Shown: positions 37,801-46,618, counted from the stretch's first letter. The stretch: 64,000 nucleotides of DNA from Idiomarina aquatica (GCF_004362895.1 NZ_SNXI01000002.1:62001-126000), one strand, 5' to 3'. The notes: generated by a model from the sequence alone, not told the origin. Numbers and translations: made by a program.

Positions 37801-38838
37801 TACAACATTGGCCAGCCAACCGACAAAGACGAATTAAACTTTAGCCTGGACGGTAAGCAAGTGCTTACTGGATCGCGCACACACTTCCGCACGCTGTGGG
37901 CGGAAACCACGCACCAGATGCAGCGTTTACGTGATAACCCGGTATGCGCTGACGAGGAGTTCCAGCTTAAGCAACGTGCAGATAACCCCGGCTTACTAGC
38001 TGACCTGAGCTTTGACGTGCACGAAGATATTGCAGCTCCTTACATCGCAAAAAGTGCGTCAGGGGCGGCACCGCGAGTTGCGATTTTGCGTGAGCAGGGC
38101 GTTAACTCGCACTACGAAATGGCAGCAGCCTGGGACCGTGCCGGTTTTGAGGCCATCGATGTGCACATGAGCGACATTCTGGCCGGACGCATTGATTTAG
38201 CCGACATGCAGGCGCTGGCAGCATGTGGCGGGTTCTCATACGGTGACGTACTGGGCGCCGGTGAAGGCTGGGCAAAATCTATTTTGTTCAATAGCCGCGC
38301 CCGCGATCAGTTCGAAGCTTTCTTTAACCGCGATGACACGCTGGCATTAGGTGTGTGTAACGGCTGCCAGATGTTGACGGCACTGAAGGAGCTAATCCCG
38401 GGCACCGAACACTGGCCGCGGTTTGTGACTAACCGCAGTGAGCGTTTTGAAGCGCGCTTTAGCCTGGTCGAAGTGCCCGAGTCTAACTCTGCCTTCTTTG
38501 CCGGTATGGCCGGTTCGCGCATGCCAATCGCGGTCTCGCACGGCGAAGGCCGCGCGGAATTTGCTAACGCGGTGCAGCAAAGCCAGTTACAAAACGCCGG
38601 TCAGGTAGCACTACGCTATATCAACAATTGGGGCGAGGTGACCGAGAGTTATCCGTGTAATCCGAACGGTAGCCCTAACGGTATTACCGCGGTGACCAAT
38701 GATGACGGTCGCTTTACCGCCATGATGCCGCATCCCGAGCGCGTGTTCCGCACCGTAGCCAACAGCTGGCACCCCGATCAGTGGGGCGAAGACAGCCCCT
38801 GGATGCGCCTGTTCCGCAACGCCCGCACACGTTTTTAG
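34828..38838 (+). CDS. purL: Phosphoribosylformylglycinamidine synthase with repeat-derived insertions
   Basis: This enzyme converts FGAR to FGAM in purine synthesis using glutamine and ATP. It has 1336 residues, about 40 more than the E. coli enzyme. It is complete: PurS-like N-terminus, two AIR-synthase-like halves ([24 protein letters not shown]), and a C-terminal glutamine amidotransferase with catalytic C1177 in LGVCNGCQ and PHPE. The GTG start has GGAGA seven bases upstream. Extra residues coincide with repeats: a REP pair at ~66-86 (nt 35024-35085), family A modules at ~287-310 (nt 35686-35757), and one hairpin near residue 945 (nt 37657-37679). The frame is intact throughout, so the gene is probably functional. 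The TAG stop is on a family A array. Confidence 0.96.
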   Translation: MEIFRGAPALSAFKITKKLAQLKQAGLPVTGLYAEYRHFVNLDSPLSDAQRETLTKLLTYGPTADSSVRPDARKNESDDERQDARYVLITPRLGTISPWASKATDIAHNCDLNNIHRIERGIAYFIEGDLSGEELKQAAALLHDRMTESVLYHEQDAEKLFEKHQPKPLSNVDILAGGRAALADANINLGLALADDEIDYLVENFEKLGRNPNDIELYMFAQANSEHCRHKIFNADWTIDGIEQQKSLFKMIKNTYEVTPDYVLSAYKDNAAVMEGHEGGRFYPASAQHEPKPQAQSASRNRDGAAGAYTYHHEPIHILMKVETHNHPTAISPYPGAATGSGGEIRDEGATGVGSKPKAGLVGFSVSNLNIPGFKQPWEEDYGKPARIVTALDIMLEGPLGGAAFNNEFGRPALTGYFRTFEQTVNSHNGREMRGYHKPIMIAGGLGNIREAHVQKGDIPVGAKLVVLGGPAMNIGLGGGAASSMASGESNEDLDFASVQRENPEMERRCQEVIDRCWQLGAENPIAFIHDVGAGGLSNAMPELVSDGGRGGKFELRDIPNDEPGMTPLEIWCNESQERYVMAIAPENLARFEDICARERAEYAVIGEATEELTILLNDAKFQNQPIDLPLDVLLGKPPKMHRDVATLKAEGEPLQFKGVTPLEAAERLMRLPSIAEKTFLITIGDRSVTGLVNRDQMVGPWQIPVADVAVTAASYDTYHGEAMAMGERTPLALLNYGASARMAVGEALTNLAAADVGELKRIKMSANWMAAAGHPGEDAGLYEAVKAVGEELCPALGISIPVGKDSMSMKTQWQDNGEDKAVTAPMSLVITAFARANDVRNTLTPQLRLDKGRTHLLLADLGHGKNRLGASALAQVFQQFGTDTPDLDDAAEFKAFFETTQQLIAEGRLLAYHDRSDGGLFTTLAEMAFAGHCGVDIQLDDVVGRAFGTTAEETMAVLFAEELGAVLQVTDEQLQHVIKAYDMAGVGHLVYNIGQPTDKDELNFSLDGKQVLTGSRTHFRTLWAETTHQMQRLRDNPVCADEEFQLKQRADNPGLLADLSFDVHEDIAAPYIAKSASGAAPRVAILREQGVNSHYEMAAAWDRAGFEAIDVHMSDILAGRIDLADMQALAACGGFSYGDVLGAGEGWAKSILFNSRARDQFEAFFNRDDTLALGVCNGCQMLTALKELIPGTEHWPRFVTNRSERFEARFSLVEVPESNSAFFAGMAGSRMPIAVSHGEGRAEFANAVQQSQLQNAGQVALRYINNWGEVTESYPCNPNGSPNGITAVTNDDGRFTAMMPHPERVFRTVANSWHPDQWGEDSPWMRLFRNARTRF
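35024..35085. repeat. Family B REP pair inside purL
   Basis: This is a complete 62-base element bounded by GTAGCGTGCG at the left and its exact complement CGCACGCTAC at the right. The GTAG falls as aGT-AGc in the purL frame, so no stop codon arises. It encodes [20 protein letters not shown], between segments that are contiguous in E. coli PurL as I recall it. Confidence 0.88.
35686..35757. repeat. Family A modules inside purL
   Basis: These are reverse-orientation modules GCGAGTGCGCAGCACGAGCC, GCAAGCGCAAAGCGCGAGCC and GCGACGGCGCAGCCGGAGCC, with TAAG/AAAC spacers. They are read in frame as a Pro/Gln/Ser/Ala-rich loop ([20 protein letters not shown] and on) just before the conserved [17 protein letters not shown]. 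Confidence 0.88.
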
Positions 38839-39110
38839 GCTTCGGCTTCGCCTCCGCGGGATGGGCTCGCTTCGCTCGCGGTGTAGGGCTGCGCCGGTTT
38901 AGGCTCGCCCTGCGGGCTTCGCGGTTCGGGCTCGTGCTTCGCACTCGCGGTGTAGGGCTGCGCCGGTTTAGGCTCGCTTCGCTCGCGTAAACCACGAGCG
39001 CAGCGAGTCTACACCGCGAAGCCTAAACCGCGCGCAGCGCCTACCCACGAGCGCAGCGAGTCTATACCGCGAAGCCTAGACCGCGCGTAGCGCCTACCCC
39101 GCGAAGCCCA
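38836..39110. repeat. Family A array after purL (longest in the window)
   Basis: About six forward modules (GGC-TTC-GCC, CTCGCTTCGCTCGCGG, GGC-TGC-GCC, CCTGCGGG, GTGC-TTC-GCAC, and repeats) run to ~38990. Reverse modules then follow (GAGCGCAGCGAG twice, GCGCGCAGCGCC, GCGCGTAGCGCC). The TTTAG at the left is the purL stop. The gap to the next gene (39203) holds no other feature. Confidence 0.85.
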
Positions 39111-39202
39111 CGAAGGTAAAGCTTTAGTAAAGAGCTTGCGTTCGCCTCCGATCCCCCGTAATACTTTGTTACATATTCCAATCCCGAAGACAGGAGGCAA
39201 TC

Positions 39203-40945
39203 ATGCGTTTTGCTAAATCCCTAATTGCACTGACCGTAACAACGGCACTAACCGCGTGTGGTGGCTCTGACTCATCAGACACTAACGTTTCTAACCCGCC
39301 ACCGGGCGATGACAATACCGGCAGCACCACAACCACGGTATACACTGAAGGTGTGATCACCGGCTTTGGCAGCGTCTACGTTAATGGTCAGCGTTATCGC
39401 TCCGAAAATGCCGACATTGCATTAGCCAACAATCCCGCTGCCACCGAAGGCGACCTGAAAGTGGGTATGGTCGTATCACTTGCGGCGTCAGAGTCAAACA
39501 ACGGTGACGACCCCGAAGCAACTAACATCCGCTACGAGGAACACCTGCAAGGGCCTATTAGTTTTATCGATACCGAAGCAGAAGTTATCGAAATATTAGG
39601 TCAACGAGTGGTTTATAACGACTTAACTGAATTTGACGAAGTGGCGTTAGCAGACCTAACCATTGGCGATATCATCGAAGTGAGTGGTTACATCAATGAA
39701 GAAGGTGACTTTTACGCCACCCGCATCGAGCTAGAAAACGATGAAGAAGAATTTAAGTTGAAAGGCGATGTCACGGCGCTCGATACCAGCGCGCAAACAT
39801 TTATGATTAACGAACTGACCATCGACTACAGCAGCGCTGAATTTGACGATATGAGCGCAGCCGATCTGGAAGATGGTTTATATGTAAAAGTCGAGGGTAC
39901 CGAGTTTGATGCCGAGACGCTGACGCTGGTCGCGACGGATGTTGAAAACAAAGACAACAACGTGGATGACTATGACGACGCTGACGAAATCAAAATTGCG
40001 GGTATCGTCAGCAACTACGATGAAGCGACCGGTACCTTTGATGTCAATCAATACAGCTTTACTGTTAACGACGATACAGAGTTTGAAGATGGCTCCGCCT
40101 CGCGTTTGGTGAACGGGGCGCGGGTAAAAGTCGAAGCAGAGTATGATGGTGAGCAACTGGTTGCGGAAGAAATCGAGTTTATCGCGAAAAGTGCGCGTAA
40201 TGTCAGCGAAGGCCAGGTCACGGCAGTCGATGCTGAAGCGCAAAGCTTTACCGTCAATGGCATCACCTTCGTGGTCGATGATGACACCAGTTACCTGGAT
40301 ACTTCAGGACAGGGCGCGCGGACGTTCAATTATGAAGACATCGCGGTTAATGATTGGCTTAAGGTCATTGCGGTAATCGACTACAATGGTGATTACGTCG
40401 CATTGAAAATTAAACGCACTGACGAAGACGATCGCGACGGTGAAATTAAAGGCGTCGCCAGTGACGTTAGTCTGGAAGGTATGACCGTCGCTGGTGTTCA
40501 GGTCAGCTTTAACGAGCAAACCGAATTTGAAGATGAAGACGACCTGAGCATCGACGAGTTCGTTGCGCTGTTCAGTGACGATACCGAACTGCAGGTTGAG
40601 GTCGAAGGTGACTATGACGGTGATATTCTCATCGCCAGCGAAGTCGAAATTGAACGTGAAGATGACGAAGACGACGATGATGACAACGATGACGGAGATG
40701 ACGACAACGCCAATGACAAGCGCGGCAAAGCCGAGTTTGAAGGCGCAGTTGAATCTATCGATGGTGAGTCAGTTATCGTCAACGGCTATGAGTTGCGTTT
40801 TAGCAGCGACAGCGAACTCGAGATTGACGATGAAGAAGTCAGCCTTGAAGACTTTCTCGCCGCTTTAGAAGTCGGCAGCATCATCGAAGTCGAAGGCATC
40901 TGGCGCAACCAAACCTATATCGAGGTAAAAGAAGCCGAACTGTAG
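39203..40945 (+). CDS. Acidic lipoprotein built of repeated DUF5666-like modules
   Basis: This 580-residue exported lipoprotein has its lipobox at LTACGG. The mature part consists of about seven ~65-residue modules of the form G-x-(V/I)-x-x-(I/L/V)-D...(V/I)NG, then a Thr-rich strand, then a V-x-V-E-(G/A) strand and a short tail, resembling small OB-like barrels (DUF5666). An Asp-rich stretch (EDDEDDDDDNDDGDDD, about residue 490) joins the last two modules and could bind cations. Function is unknown. The stop TAG comes from a family B element (CTG-TAG-GTCGCG). Upstream is AGGAGG before ATG 39203. Confidence 0.78.
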   Translation: MRFAKSLIALTVTTALTACGGSDSSDTNVSNPPPGDDNTGSTTTTVYTEGVITGFGSVYVNGQRYRSENADIALANNPAATEGDLKVGMVVSLAASESNNGDDPEATNIRYEEHLQGPISFIDTEAEVIEILGQRVVYNDLTEFDEVALADLTIGDIIEVSGYINEEGDFYATRIELENDEEEFKLKGDVTALDTSAQTFMINELTIDYSSAEFDDMSAADLEDGLYVKVEGTEFDAETLTLVATDVENKDNNVDDYDDADEIKIAGIVSNYDEATGTFDVNQYSFTVNDDTEFEDGSASRLVNGARVKVEAEYDGEQLVAEEIEFIAKSARNVSEGQVTAVDAEAQSFTVNGITFVVDDDTSYLDTSGQGARTFNYEDIAVNDWLKVIAVIDYNGDYVALKIKRTDEDDRDGEIKGVASDVSLEGMTVAGVQVSFNEQTEFEDEDDLSIDEFVALFSDDTELQVEVEGDYDGDILIASEVEIEREDDEDDDDDNDDGDDDNANDKRGKAEFEGAVESIDGESVIVNGYELRFSSDSELEIDDEEVSLEDFLAALEVGSIIEVEGIWRNQTYIEVKEAEL

Positions 40946-41078
40946 GTCGCGTCCTGACGCGACAAAGACAAACCGACGTATTTTAGGTCGCGTCCTGACG
41001 CGACAGAAGTCGCCAACCGTGCGTCAGGACGCACGGTACGAAACCGCGTGCGTGCCACGTGCGTCAGGACGCACGCTA
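40943..41078. repeat. Family B REP cluster between the DUF5666 gene and the RAYT gene
   Basis: Two forward hairpins (TAGGTCGCGTCCTGACGCGA, twice) and two reverse hairpins (GTGCGTC-AG-GACGCAC) are present. The left edge supplies the stop codon of the DUF5666 gene and the right edge (CTAC, read on the other strand as GTAG) supplies that of the transposase gene. Confidence 0.9.
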
Positions 41079-41624
41079 CTCGTCATAGGATGCGAAGCAG
41101 TCGACTGTCCAGGTTTCATTGATAAATTGCCAGCTGTCGGGATACCGGCCGCTGGCAATACCGTTTCGTAACGTCGAATAGCGCCAATCTATCGCGTTTT
41201 TAACGTATCCATGCTTTACCGGGTTAAAGCAACAGTACAACGAGTACATGTACAATTCTTTTTCACTCCTGATCATATGGTCATAAAACCGGTTGTGCCA
41301 AAGCGTGCCCTGCACGCGCTTGTATTTAGACGCATTGCGTTGGCTCTTGGCACTAAAATCTGGTAGAGCCCGGGTTGTAAAGGACTTTATGCGTTTTACC
41401 CGCTCATCAAACTGGTTATCATCAACACGGATAATAAAATGCATATGATCTGGTAAAACAACCCACGCCTGAATTTTGAAGGGGTGTGTACTCATCGTCC
41501 TTTTAACTGCAGCGCGAAGCGCCTGTATTACCTCTGGCCTGGTCAACACAGGGCGTCGATTTTGCGTCGATACCGTGATAAAGCAATAGCAACTCTCGTT
41601 AAAGTGACGCCGCACATTTTTCAT
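41076..41624 (-). CDS. REP-associated tyrosine transposase (RAYT, Y1 HUH family)
   Basis: This single-strand nickase-like protein is related to IS200/IS605 transposases and in other bacteria acts on REP hairpins with a GTAG foot. It has 182 residues. The HUH metal site is LPDHMHFI (H60, H62). The probable catalytic tyrosine is Y130 in LYCCFNPVKHGY. LWHNRFYDHMIRSEKEL is typical of the family. ATG 41624 was chosen for the AGGAGG site eight bases upstream, over a TTG at 41630. REP clusters border both sides, and its stop TAG is part of one. It is a single-copy-looking domesticated gene without IS-type ends of its own. Confidence 0.92.
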   Translation of the reverse strand: MKNVRRHFNESCYCFITVSTQNRRPVLTRPEVIQALRAAVKRTMSTHPFKIQAWVVLPDHMHFIIRVDDNQFDERVKRIKSFTTRALPDFSAKSQRNASKYKRVQGTLWHNRFYDHMIRSEKELYMYSLYCCFNPVKHGYVKNAIDWRYSTLRNGIASGRYPDSWQFINETWTVDCFASYDE

Positions 41625-41639
41625 ATTCAATTCCTCCTT

Positions 41640-41775
41640 GCTGTACGTGCGTCAGGACGCACGCTACGAAACTTTTTACGTGCGTCAGGACGCACGCTAC
41701 GAAACCCTTTACGTGCGTCAGGACGCGACAAAACCACGAAACCCTGTAGGTCGCGTCCTGACGCGACAAAACGAC
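41640..41775. repeat. Family B REP cluster upstream of the RAYT gene
   Basis: Three reverse hairpins (ACGTGCGTCAGGACGCACGC), the third truncated at its right arm to GCGACAAAA, are followed by one forward hairpin (GTAGGTCGCGTCCTGACGCG). With the cluster at 40943-41078 it encloses the transposase gene. Confidence 0.9.
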
Positions 41776-41867
41776 GCCCTCTTTTGCAAAACCTTTACGC
41801 CTTCAACCCTAGTCGTGGCAGCAATAAACGCCATAATACAAAGACGTATTTAAAAGGAGGCAGTACC

Positions 41868-42368
41868 ATGAAAAAGTTAATTGGATTAACCGCTATTTTG
41901 GCCGTTAGCATTGCAGCGACAGCAGAGGCGCAAGACCGCACCTATGTCAGCGGTGGCTACAACGATTTCGGCGATTCGGACTTCTTTATCAAGGCTTCGC
42001 GCCAGTTGGATCGCAACTGGGTTATTGAAGCCGAAGCCTTTGATATCGGTGATGTCGGTTTGCGAGCCGGTGGTCAGTATTTGTTCAATAACTCACCGGT
42101 ATTTATCCGTGGCGGTGTCAGCCATTATGACTTCGGTCGCACTGATGATACCGGCGCTTATGCCGGTGTAGGTACCGTGCTGCCGTTAAGCACGCAGGCA
42201 ACCGCGATGTTCGATGCCAGCTATGACACAGCGCTGGATGGTTATGCATCGGTTGGTGCGTCAGTACGTTATAACTTCGACCAAAACTTCGCTGCCGACG
42301 TCGGCTTCCGTGGTAACTTTGACGACATCGACAACGAATTCCGGGTTGGTATAACCTACAAATTCTAG
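41868..42368 (+). CDS. Small outer-membrane beta-barrel protein
   Basis: This 166-residue protein has a signal peptide (KKLIGLTAILAVSIAATAEA) and alternating hydrophobic strands separated by short turns, ending in the aromatic VGITYKF typical of outer-membrane barrels. About eight strands can be counted, the size of an OmpX/OmpW-like or porin-family barrel. Its frame is open far upstream through the REP cluster, but AAAAGGAGG eight bases before ATG 41868 fixes the start. Function is unknown. The stop TAG is directly followed by TAGGTCGCG of the next element. Confidence 0.85.
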   Translation: MKKLIGLTAILAVSIAATAEAQDRTYVSGGYNDFGDSDFFIKASRQLDRNWVIEAEAFDIGDVGLRAGGQYLFNNSPVFIRGGVSHYDFGRTDDTGAYAGVGTVLPLSTQATAMFDASYDTALDGYASVGASVRYNFDQNFAADVGFRGNFDDIDNEFRVGITYKF

Positions 42369-42502
42369 TAGGTCGCGTCCTGACGCGACAAAGGCATAGC
42401 GCGTCTAATCGTAAGTCGCGTCCTGACGCGACAAAATAAACGTGCGTCAGGACGCACGGTACGAATAGCGCACAAGCCAAACGTGCGTCAGGACGCACGC
42501 TA
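42366..42502. repeat. Family B REP cluster between convergent barrel-protein and CsgG-like genes
   Basis: Two forward hairpins (TAGGTCGCG..., TAAGTCGCG...) and two reverse hairpins (GTGCGTC-AG-GACGCAC) are present. The right edge GCTAC supplies the TAG stop of the leftward gene. This mirrors the family A layout at other convergent pairs. Confidence 0.88.
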
Positions 42503-43276
42503 CTGAACCATCAGTTTCCGGCCGGTGATTTGCTGGGCTTTATAGTTGCGCAGGGCGCGCACCATGTTGTTGTACGAATCTAAAAACGAGGCGGAGATAA
42601 CCTTACCCTCTGGGGTGTCGGTGTAGCCACCAGCGCCCAATCCCAACCCCCAGATACCGGCAAAGCCGCCGAAGTCATAGTTTTTCGCACTGCCGGTAGC
42701 AGCGGAGACCTGTACACCGGAGCGGTTATCAATCAGCATTAAGGTGGTGGATGCTTCGTTTGCTGATAGCCCGCCGGCGACCAATCCAACCCAGCCGCCA
42801 ATTAAGCCGCCGGCTTTCTGCGTGCCTTTCTCTGAAAATTGTATCGATGGGCTAACGGTGTAGTCAGCTGATACCATTTGCCCTGAGCCAAAATCACTAC
42901 CAGCGCGTAATTCGCCGCTATTCATTAGTGCTCGTTCGGCTTGCATGGCTGCTATGGCCTTGCCGCGTTCGACAATCACAAAACAGTTGGATTGTTGGAT
43001 CATCACACGTACCACCGGCAGGGTTGAGCCTAGTTTGGGGTAACGGCTTTGGTAATCTCGCCACCAGTTGTCATCGGTATCTTCGAAAACAGAGAGCGTA
43101 CCGAGAGGTGTGTCGCACTTTTCGAGTTGACTGTTAGCACCACTTGCAGAGCTACCGCCCGCACCTCCGGTGGTCGTCATACCGCCGCTACCACCTAGTT
43201 TAGGGTCGGTGCTCATACAGCCGGTTAGGGTCAGGGTGATTAACGTGGTCAGGGAGAGGGCTTTTAAATTTAGCAT
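42500..43276 (-). CDS. CsgG/HfaB-like lipoprotein
   Basis: This 258-residue lipoprotein has its lipobox at LTLTGC and a Gly/Ser/Thr-rich linker (LGGSGGMTTTGGAGGSSASG). The core matches the CsgG fold in outline: LPVVRVMIQQSNCFVIVERGKAI, SADYTVSPSIQF, and a membrane-crossing GGLIGGWVGLVAGGL segment. CsgG proteins form outer-membrane export pores or scaffold complexes; no curli genes are present here, so the role is open. The stop TAG is part of a REP element (CAG-TAG-CGTGCG). Confidence 0.78.
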   Translation of the reverse strand: MLNLKALSLTTLITLTLTGCMSTDPKLGGSGGMTTTGGAGGSSASGANSQLEKCDTPLGTLSVFEDTDDNWWRDYQSRYPKLGSTLPVVRVMIQQSNCFVIVERGKAIAAMQAERALMNSGELRAGSDFGSGQMVSADYTVSPSIQFSEKGTQKAGGLIGGWVGLVAGGLSANEASTTLMLIDNRSGVQVSAATGSAKNYDFGGFAGIWGLGLGAGGYTDTPEGKVISASFLDSYNNMVRALRNYKAQQITGRKLMVQ

Positions 43277-43386
43277 TTTGCGAAAATCCTTTTATTGCCG
43301 ACAATGAAGACTCAAGATTCGGCAATAAAGGGTAGTTTGACCACATGCTGAAGCCGATAGCGGCGATAGGCGATTTAAGACTTGTA

Positions 43387-43523
43387 ACGTAGGTCGCGTC
43401 CTGACGCGACACAATAAACGTGCGTCAGGACGCACGGTACGGATTAGCGGGCAAGCCCCTGCGTGTGATCGTAGGTCGCGTCCTGACGCGACACAATAAA
43501 CGTGCGTCAGGACGCACGGTACC
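43387..43523. repeat. Family B REP cluster between the CsgG-like and metalloprotease genes
   Basis: Two complete opposed pairs (GTAGGTCGCGTCCTGACGCG with ACGTGCGTCAGGACGCACGG), both separated by ACACAATAA. The last hairpin overlaps the 3' end of the metalloprotease gene and supplies its final residues and TGA stop. Confidence 0.9.
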
Positions 43524-46479
43524 TGCGGGCTAAGCCCATCAATCCCAGCAAAATCACCAGCCAGCCGGTGCTGCCGCCGCTGGAGCCGCCAGATTCCGGC
43601 TCTGGCACCGGAGGTGGCGCTACCGGAGTTACCTCGGCGGTAAAGTCAAACGAGGCCGTGGCCGTTGCACCCGAGGTATCGGTTACCGTCACTGCAACGG
43701 TATACGAACCTTCAGCCGTAGCCGTTACCGTCAACGAGTCAGAATCGACACCGGATAAGGTCAAGTCTGAACCGCCGGTTTGCTCCCACGCGTAAGTCAG
43801 CGAATCGCCGTCCGGGTCAGAACCTGATGCGGATACGGTAAAGCTCTCATCGACTTCGACATTGCCAGAAGGCCCGCTAACCGAAACAGTCGGTGGCTGA
43901 TTGACGTCACCGCCACCACCACCATTACCCTCAGTAACAGTTAACTCCAGCGAATAAGCAACCTGGCCACCGTCGACGTAGTCCAAAACAATCTGGAACT
44001 CATAGTCACCCGCATCTAACTGACCTAAGTTAAACACAAACACATTGCCATCCTGCGACTGCGGTGTATCAAACACCACGTCGTCCTCACCGGGCACCAG
44101 GCGACGGATCTCCAGCGTGTCCCAGAACGAATTATCTTCAAGGTCAGCAAGCGTCACCTCTAACAAAATATCTTCGCCTTCAACCAAGTCAGATAACACA
44201 CGCACATCCCGCACGCGGTTGCCGTCCTCGGCATAGCCCGGCAGACTCAGCGTAACTTGTTGATCCGCGCGAGCTCCCCAGCTGGCAGTTAACTCCCAAA
44301 CGCCGTTCGACTCAATCGTCACCGGGTCACCTTCGACCTCAATTACACGTTGGCTCGGCGTATCACCAGAACTAATGCTGTAAGAAAAATTCGGCAAGGT
44401 AATATCACCGGTCTGCTCAACGCTAACTGAAGCATCGTCAGGGATGTTGTTTAACAGTACAGCAATATCATAGGGCTGTTCGTCCAGCAAAAACTCACCA
44501 CTTTCGAAAAAGCCGTATGGCAGACCTTTATTGGGTTGCTCGGGATCATCGTTAAGCCAAAAGACCGATGACACGCGGTACTCGTTAAAGCGTGTATCGA
44601 CAATCGCCATGGGCAAATTAAACGGGTTGCGCAGATCATCTTGCCCCAGTTCGGCAGCGATTTCCGCCGGCGTTTTAACAAAATCAAAGGTTAACGTGCG
44701 CTCAGGGCCAGAGCCGCTGATGGTCGCATCAATCCACTCATTAGCCTGGGCAATACCATCGCTCAGCGCCGGCCGACCACCGTTGGCATCGGTATAAACA
44801 GCCACCGCAATATCACTGTTGGCGATGTTCTCGTCTGACACCCAAAAATCGATACCCTGGGTCAGGCTGCTGTTATAAACCCACACCGAGTTGGCGCGCG
44901 CCAAAACATACGCTGGCTCATTACCTGACTGGTCAATGTTAGCCTGGTATTCGCCAACGGCTCGGTAGCCATCGCCACTGCCGTCCTGCGACTCTAACAA
45001 GCAGGCGCGCAACGAGGTGGTATCAATTAATGAACCTTCAGCCGTACCACCGCTCACTTCAGTCCCGGCAGCAATTTGTGCGGCGGTAAAAAAGCGATTT
45101 TCGTAGCATGAGCGATTTAACAGCACATAGCTGGCACCGCTGTTTTCAACCCAGGTCAGGTCGGCACTACCGTCACCGTTAGGCTCAAGACTCAAGGTCA
45201 CGTAGTCCTGCAAAGTGGAGTAGCCAACGGCCCAGGGCAGGGTCAGACCCAGTGCGCGGCTGGCATTAGCCGAGTCAACCACCGCATCGCTGGCGCCCGC
45301 CGGGGAACCTTCCAAAAGCACGTCCGGGTTCGAATAAATCGGGGCGATATCACACGCGGCGCCTTCAAACACATCGGTACAGCTGCTTTGATACGCCATG
45401 GTGGTATAAAACTGCCCTTCGGGTTCGATGTAACCATAAGGAATATGGTTATCAAACGATTCACCCGCACCGTCTTCGTTGTTAGCTAGCGTATAGCGGT
45501 CGTGATAGAGCGCCAAATTATGCCCCAACTCATGGGCAAAGGTACCGTTACCTAAGCAGCCATAGTTGGTGTAAGCTGCATGAAAATCTAACGACGTCGA
45601 ATTGAATTCATTATCTAAATCCACTTCGCTGGCCACAAACGCCTGCCCGCAGACGTCATCGGTAATGCCGATATAGTGCACCACGTCGGCATCATAAATA
45701 TCTTTTAAACGTTGCACTTCGCCGCTGGCGACTAATTCATCGAGGATGTCCTCGCTGGGAGAATTAATGTAACGCTCAGTGGTGCTGGGCAGACTAATCG
45801 CATGGGTTGCGGCTAAATTGTGCGAAAACGCCAGCTCAGAGTTTTCAAAAATCGTTTGTGTCAGGTTCATCGCACCGTCAAGATCGGTCTCGAACTGACG
45901 CCCCACCATATTCACCCGTGCCGGCAAACGCGGATCGAACAGCACCAACGTATCCACAGAATTCAGGCCACTGTCGACGTAGGGCGGGGATAGTTGAACG
46001 GCGTTGTCGTAGCTCGTGCCCTCGGCACGAGGACCATTAGAAGTCCAAACCATACTCGTGCCAGGGGCACGAGCTACCTCTGCTAGGTCCGGCTTCAGCG
46101 GCTCTTTACGAACCCCATCGAGCTGCTTAATCTCGACCCCTTTCTCTGACTGATAAATCTTGGTCATCGAGCCATCGTTATGCTGCAATACCGTCAGCGT
46201 CACATCCGGGCCCTGCTGGATAAAACCACGATACGCATTGCGTCCATTAACCTGGCGCAGTGACTCCAAAACTAAGAAGCCGCGTTCGGGCTTACTATTA
46301 TTAGCAATGCGCAGCGTCTGACCGGCAACATCCAGCGTCGAGCCGACAATTAAATTTCCAGCGGTCATCATGGAATGCACGTCAGGGTAGTCTGAATTCA
46401 CAGGCGCGGTATCAGCCAATGCTGACAACGGAAACGAAGCCGACAGCAGGGCTGCCAGCACTAGCGGTTTTAGGGTCAT
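43507..46479 (-). CDS. Secreted reprolysin-like zinc metalloprotease with PKD domain and GlyGly-CTERM
   Basis: This 990-residue secreted protease begins with a signal peptide (ending LSALA). A metzincin site HELGHNLALYHD starts at H316, with the usual Gly of HExxHxxGxxH replaced by Ala, and a TTMAY Met-turn follows. A PKD-like domain lies at about 865-955 (PPTVSVSGPSGNVEVDES, SYTVAVTVTDTSG). The C-terminus SSGGSTGWLVILLGLMGLARR is a GlyGly-CTERM signal, which in this group is cut by rhombosortase after type II secretion; the gsp operon is in this window. Residues ~135-157 are encoded by an inserted repeat, and the last residues YRAS and the TGA come from a REP hairpin. Confidence 0.87.
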   Translation of the reverse strand: MTLKPLVLAALLSASFPLSALADTAPVNSDYPDVHSMMTAGNLIVGSTLDVAGQTLRIANNSKPERGFLVLESLRQVNGRNAYRGFIQQGPDVTLTVLQHNDGSMTKIYQSEKGVEIKQLDGVRKEPLKPDLAEVARAPGTSMVWTSNGPRAEGTSYDNAVQLSPPYVDSGLNSVDTLVLFDPRLPARVNMVGRQFETDLDGAMNLTQTIFENSELAFSHNLAATHAISLPSTTERYINSPSEDILDELVASGEVQRLKDIYDADVVHYIGITDDVCGQAFVASEVDLDNEFNSTSLDFHAAYTNYGCLGNGTFAHELGHNLALYHDRYTLANNEDGAGESFDNHIPYGYIEPEGQFYTTMAYQSSCTDVFEGAACDIAPIYSNPDVLLEGSPAGASDAVVDSANASRALGLTLPWAVGYSTLQDYVTLSLEPNGDGSADLTWVENSGASYVLLNRSCYENRFFTAAQIAAGTEVSGGTAEGSLIDTTSLRACLLESQDGSGDGYRAVGEYQANIDQSGNEPAYVLARANSVWVYNSSLTQGIDFWVSDENIANSDIAVAVYTDANGGRPALSDGIAQANEWIDATISGSGPERTLTFDFVKTPAEIAAELGQDDLRNPFNLPMAIVDTRFNEYRVSSVFWLNDDPEQPNKGLPYGFFESGEFLLDEQPYDIAVLLNNIPDDASVSVEQTGDITLPNFSYSISSGDTPSQRVIEVEGDPVTIESNGVWELTASWGARADQQVTLSLPGYAEDGNRVRDVRVLSDLVEGEDILLEVTLADLEDNSFWDTLEIRRLVPGEDDVVFDTPQSQDGNVFVFNLGQLDAGDYEFQIVLDYVDGGQVAYSLELTVTEGNGGGGGDVNQPPTVSVSGPSGNVEVDESFTVSASGSDPDGDSLTYAWEQTGGSDLTLSGVDSDSLTVTATAEGSYTVAVTVTDTSGATATASFDFTAEVTPVAPPPVPEPESGGSSGGSTGWLVILLGLMGLARRYRAS
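46009..46077. repeat. REP-type element inside the metalloprotease gene
   Basis: This 69-base element is bounded by GTAGCTCGTGCC and its exact complement GGCACGAGCTAC. Inner copies form the two hairpins (TCGTGCC-CTC-GGCACGA; TCGTGCC-AGG-GGCACGA). It is the family B layout with another stem word, read in frame as EVARAPGTSMVWTSNGPRAE in the N-terminal part of the protein. Confidence 0.88.
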
Positions 46480-46539
46480 AAAAAAATGCCGTTCTGTTTA
46501 AATTAACACGATTTAAACATTTAACCCGGCCGGGTGCAA

Positions 46540-46615
46540 TGTGTAGGCCGCGCATTTTGCGCGACGATGTTCAACAGAGAAGACTTGCGCCAAAGGCGCA
46601 AGTTACAGTGTTATG
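46540..46615. repeat. REP-type hairpins between metalloprotease and FG-GAP genes
   Basis: GTAGGCCGCGCATTTTGCGCGAC is followed by ACTTGCGCC-AAA-GGCGCAAGTTAC, an opposed pair with two different stem words. It lies upstream of the metalloprotease start and downstream of the FG-GAP gene region. Confidence 0.75.
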
Positions 46616-46618
46616 CGG

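Noticed and set aside
41484-41867. Upstream extension of the barrel-protein reading frame through the REP cluster and the RAYT gene
   Set aside because: It translates repeats and the antisense of RAYT; a strong AGGAGG site and signal peptide fix the start at 41868.
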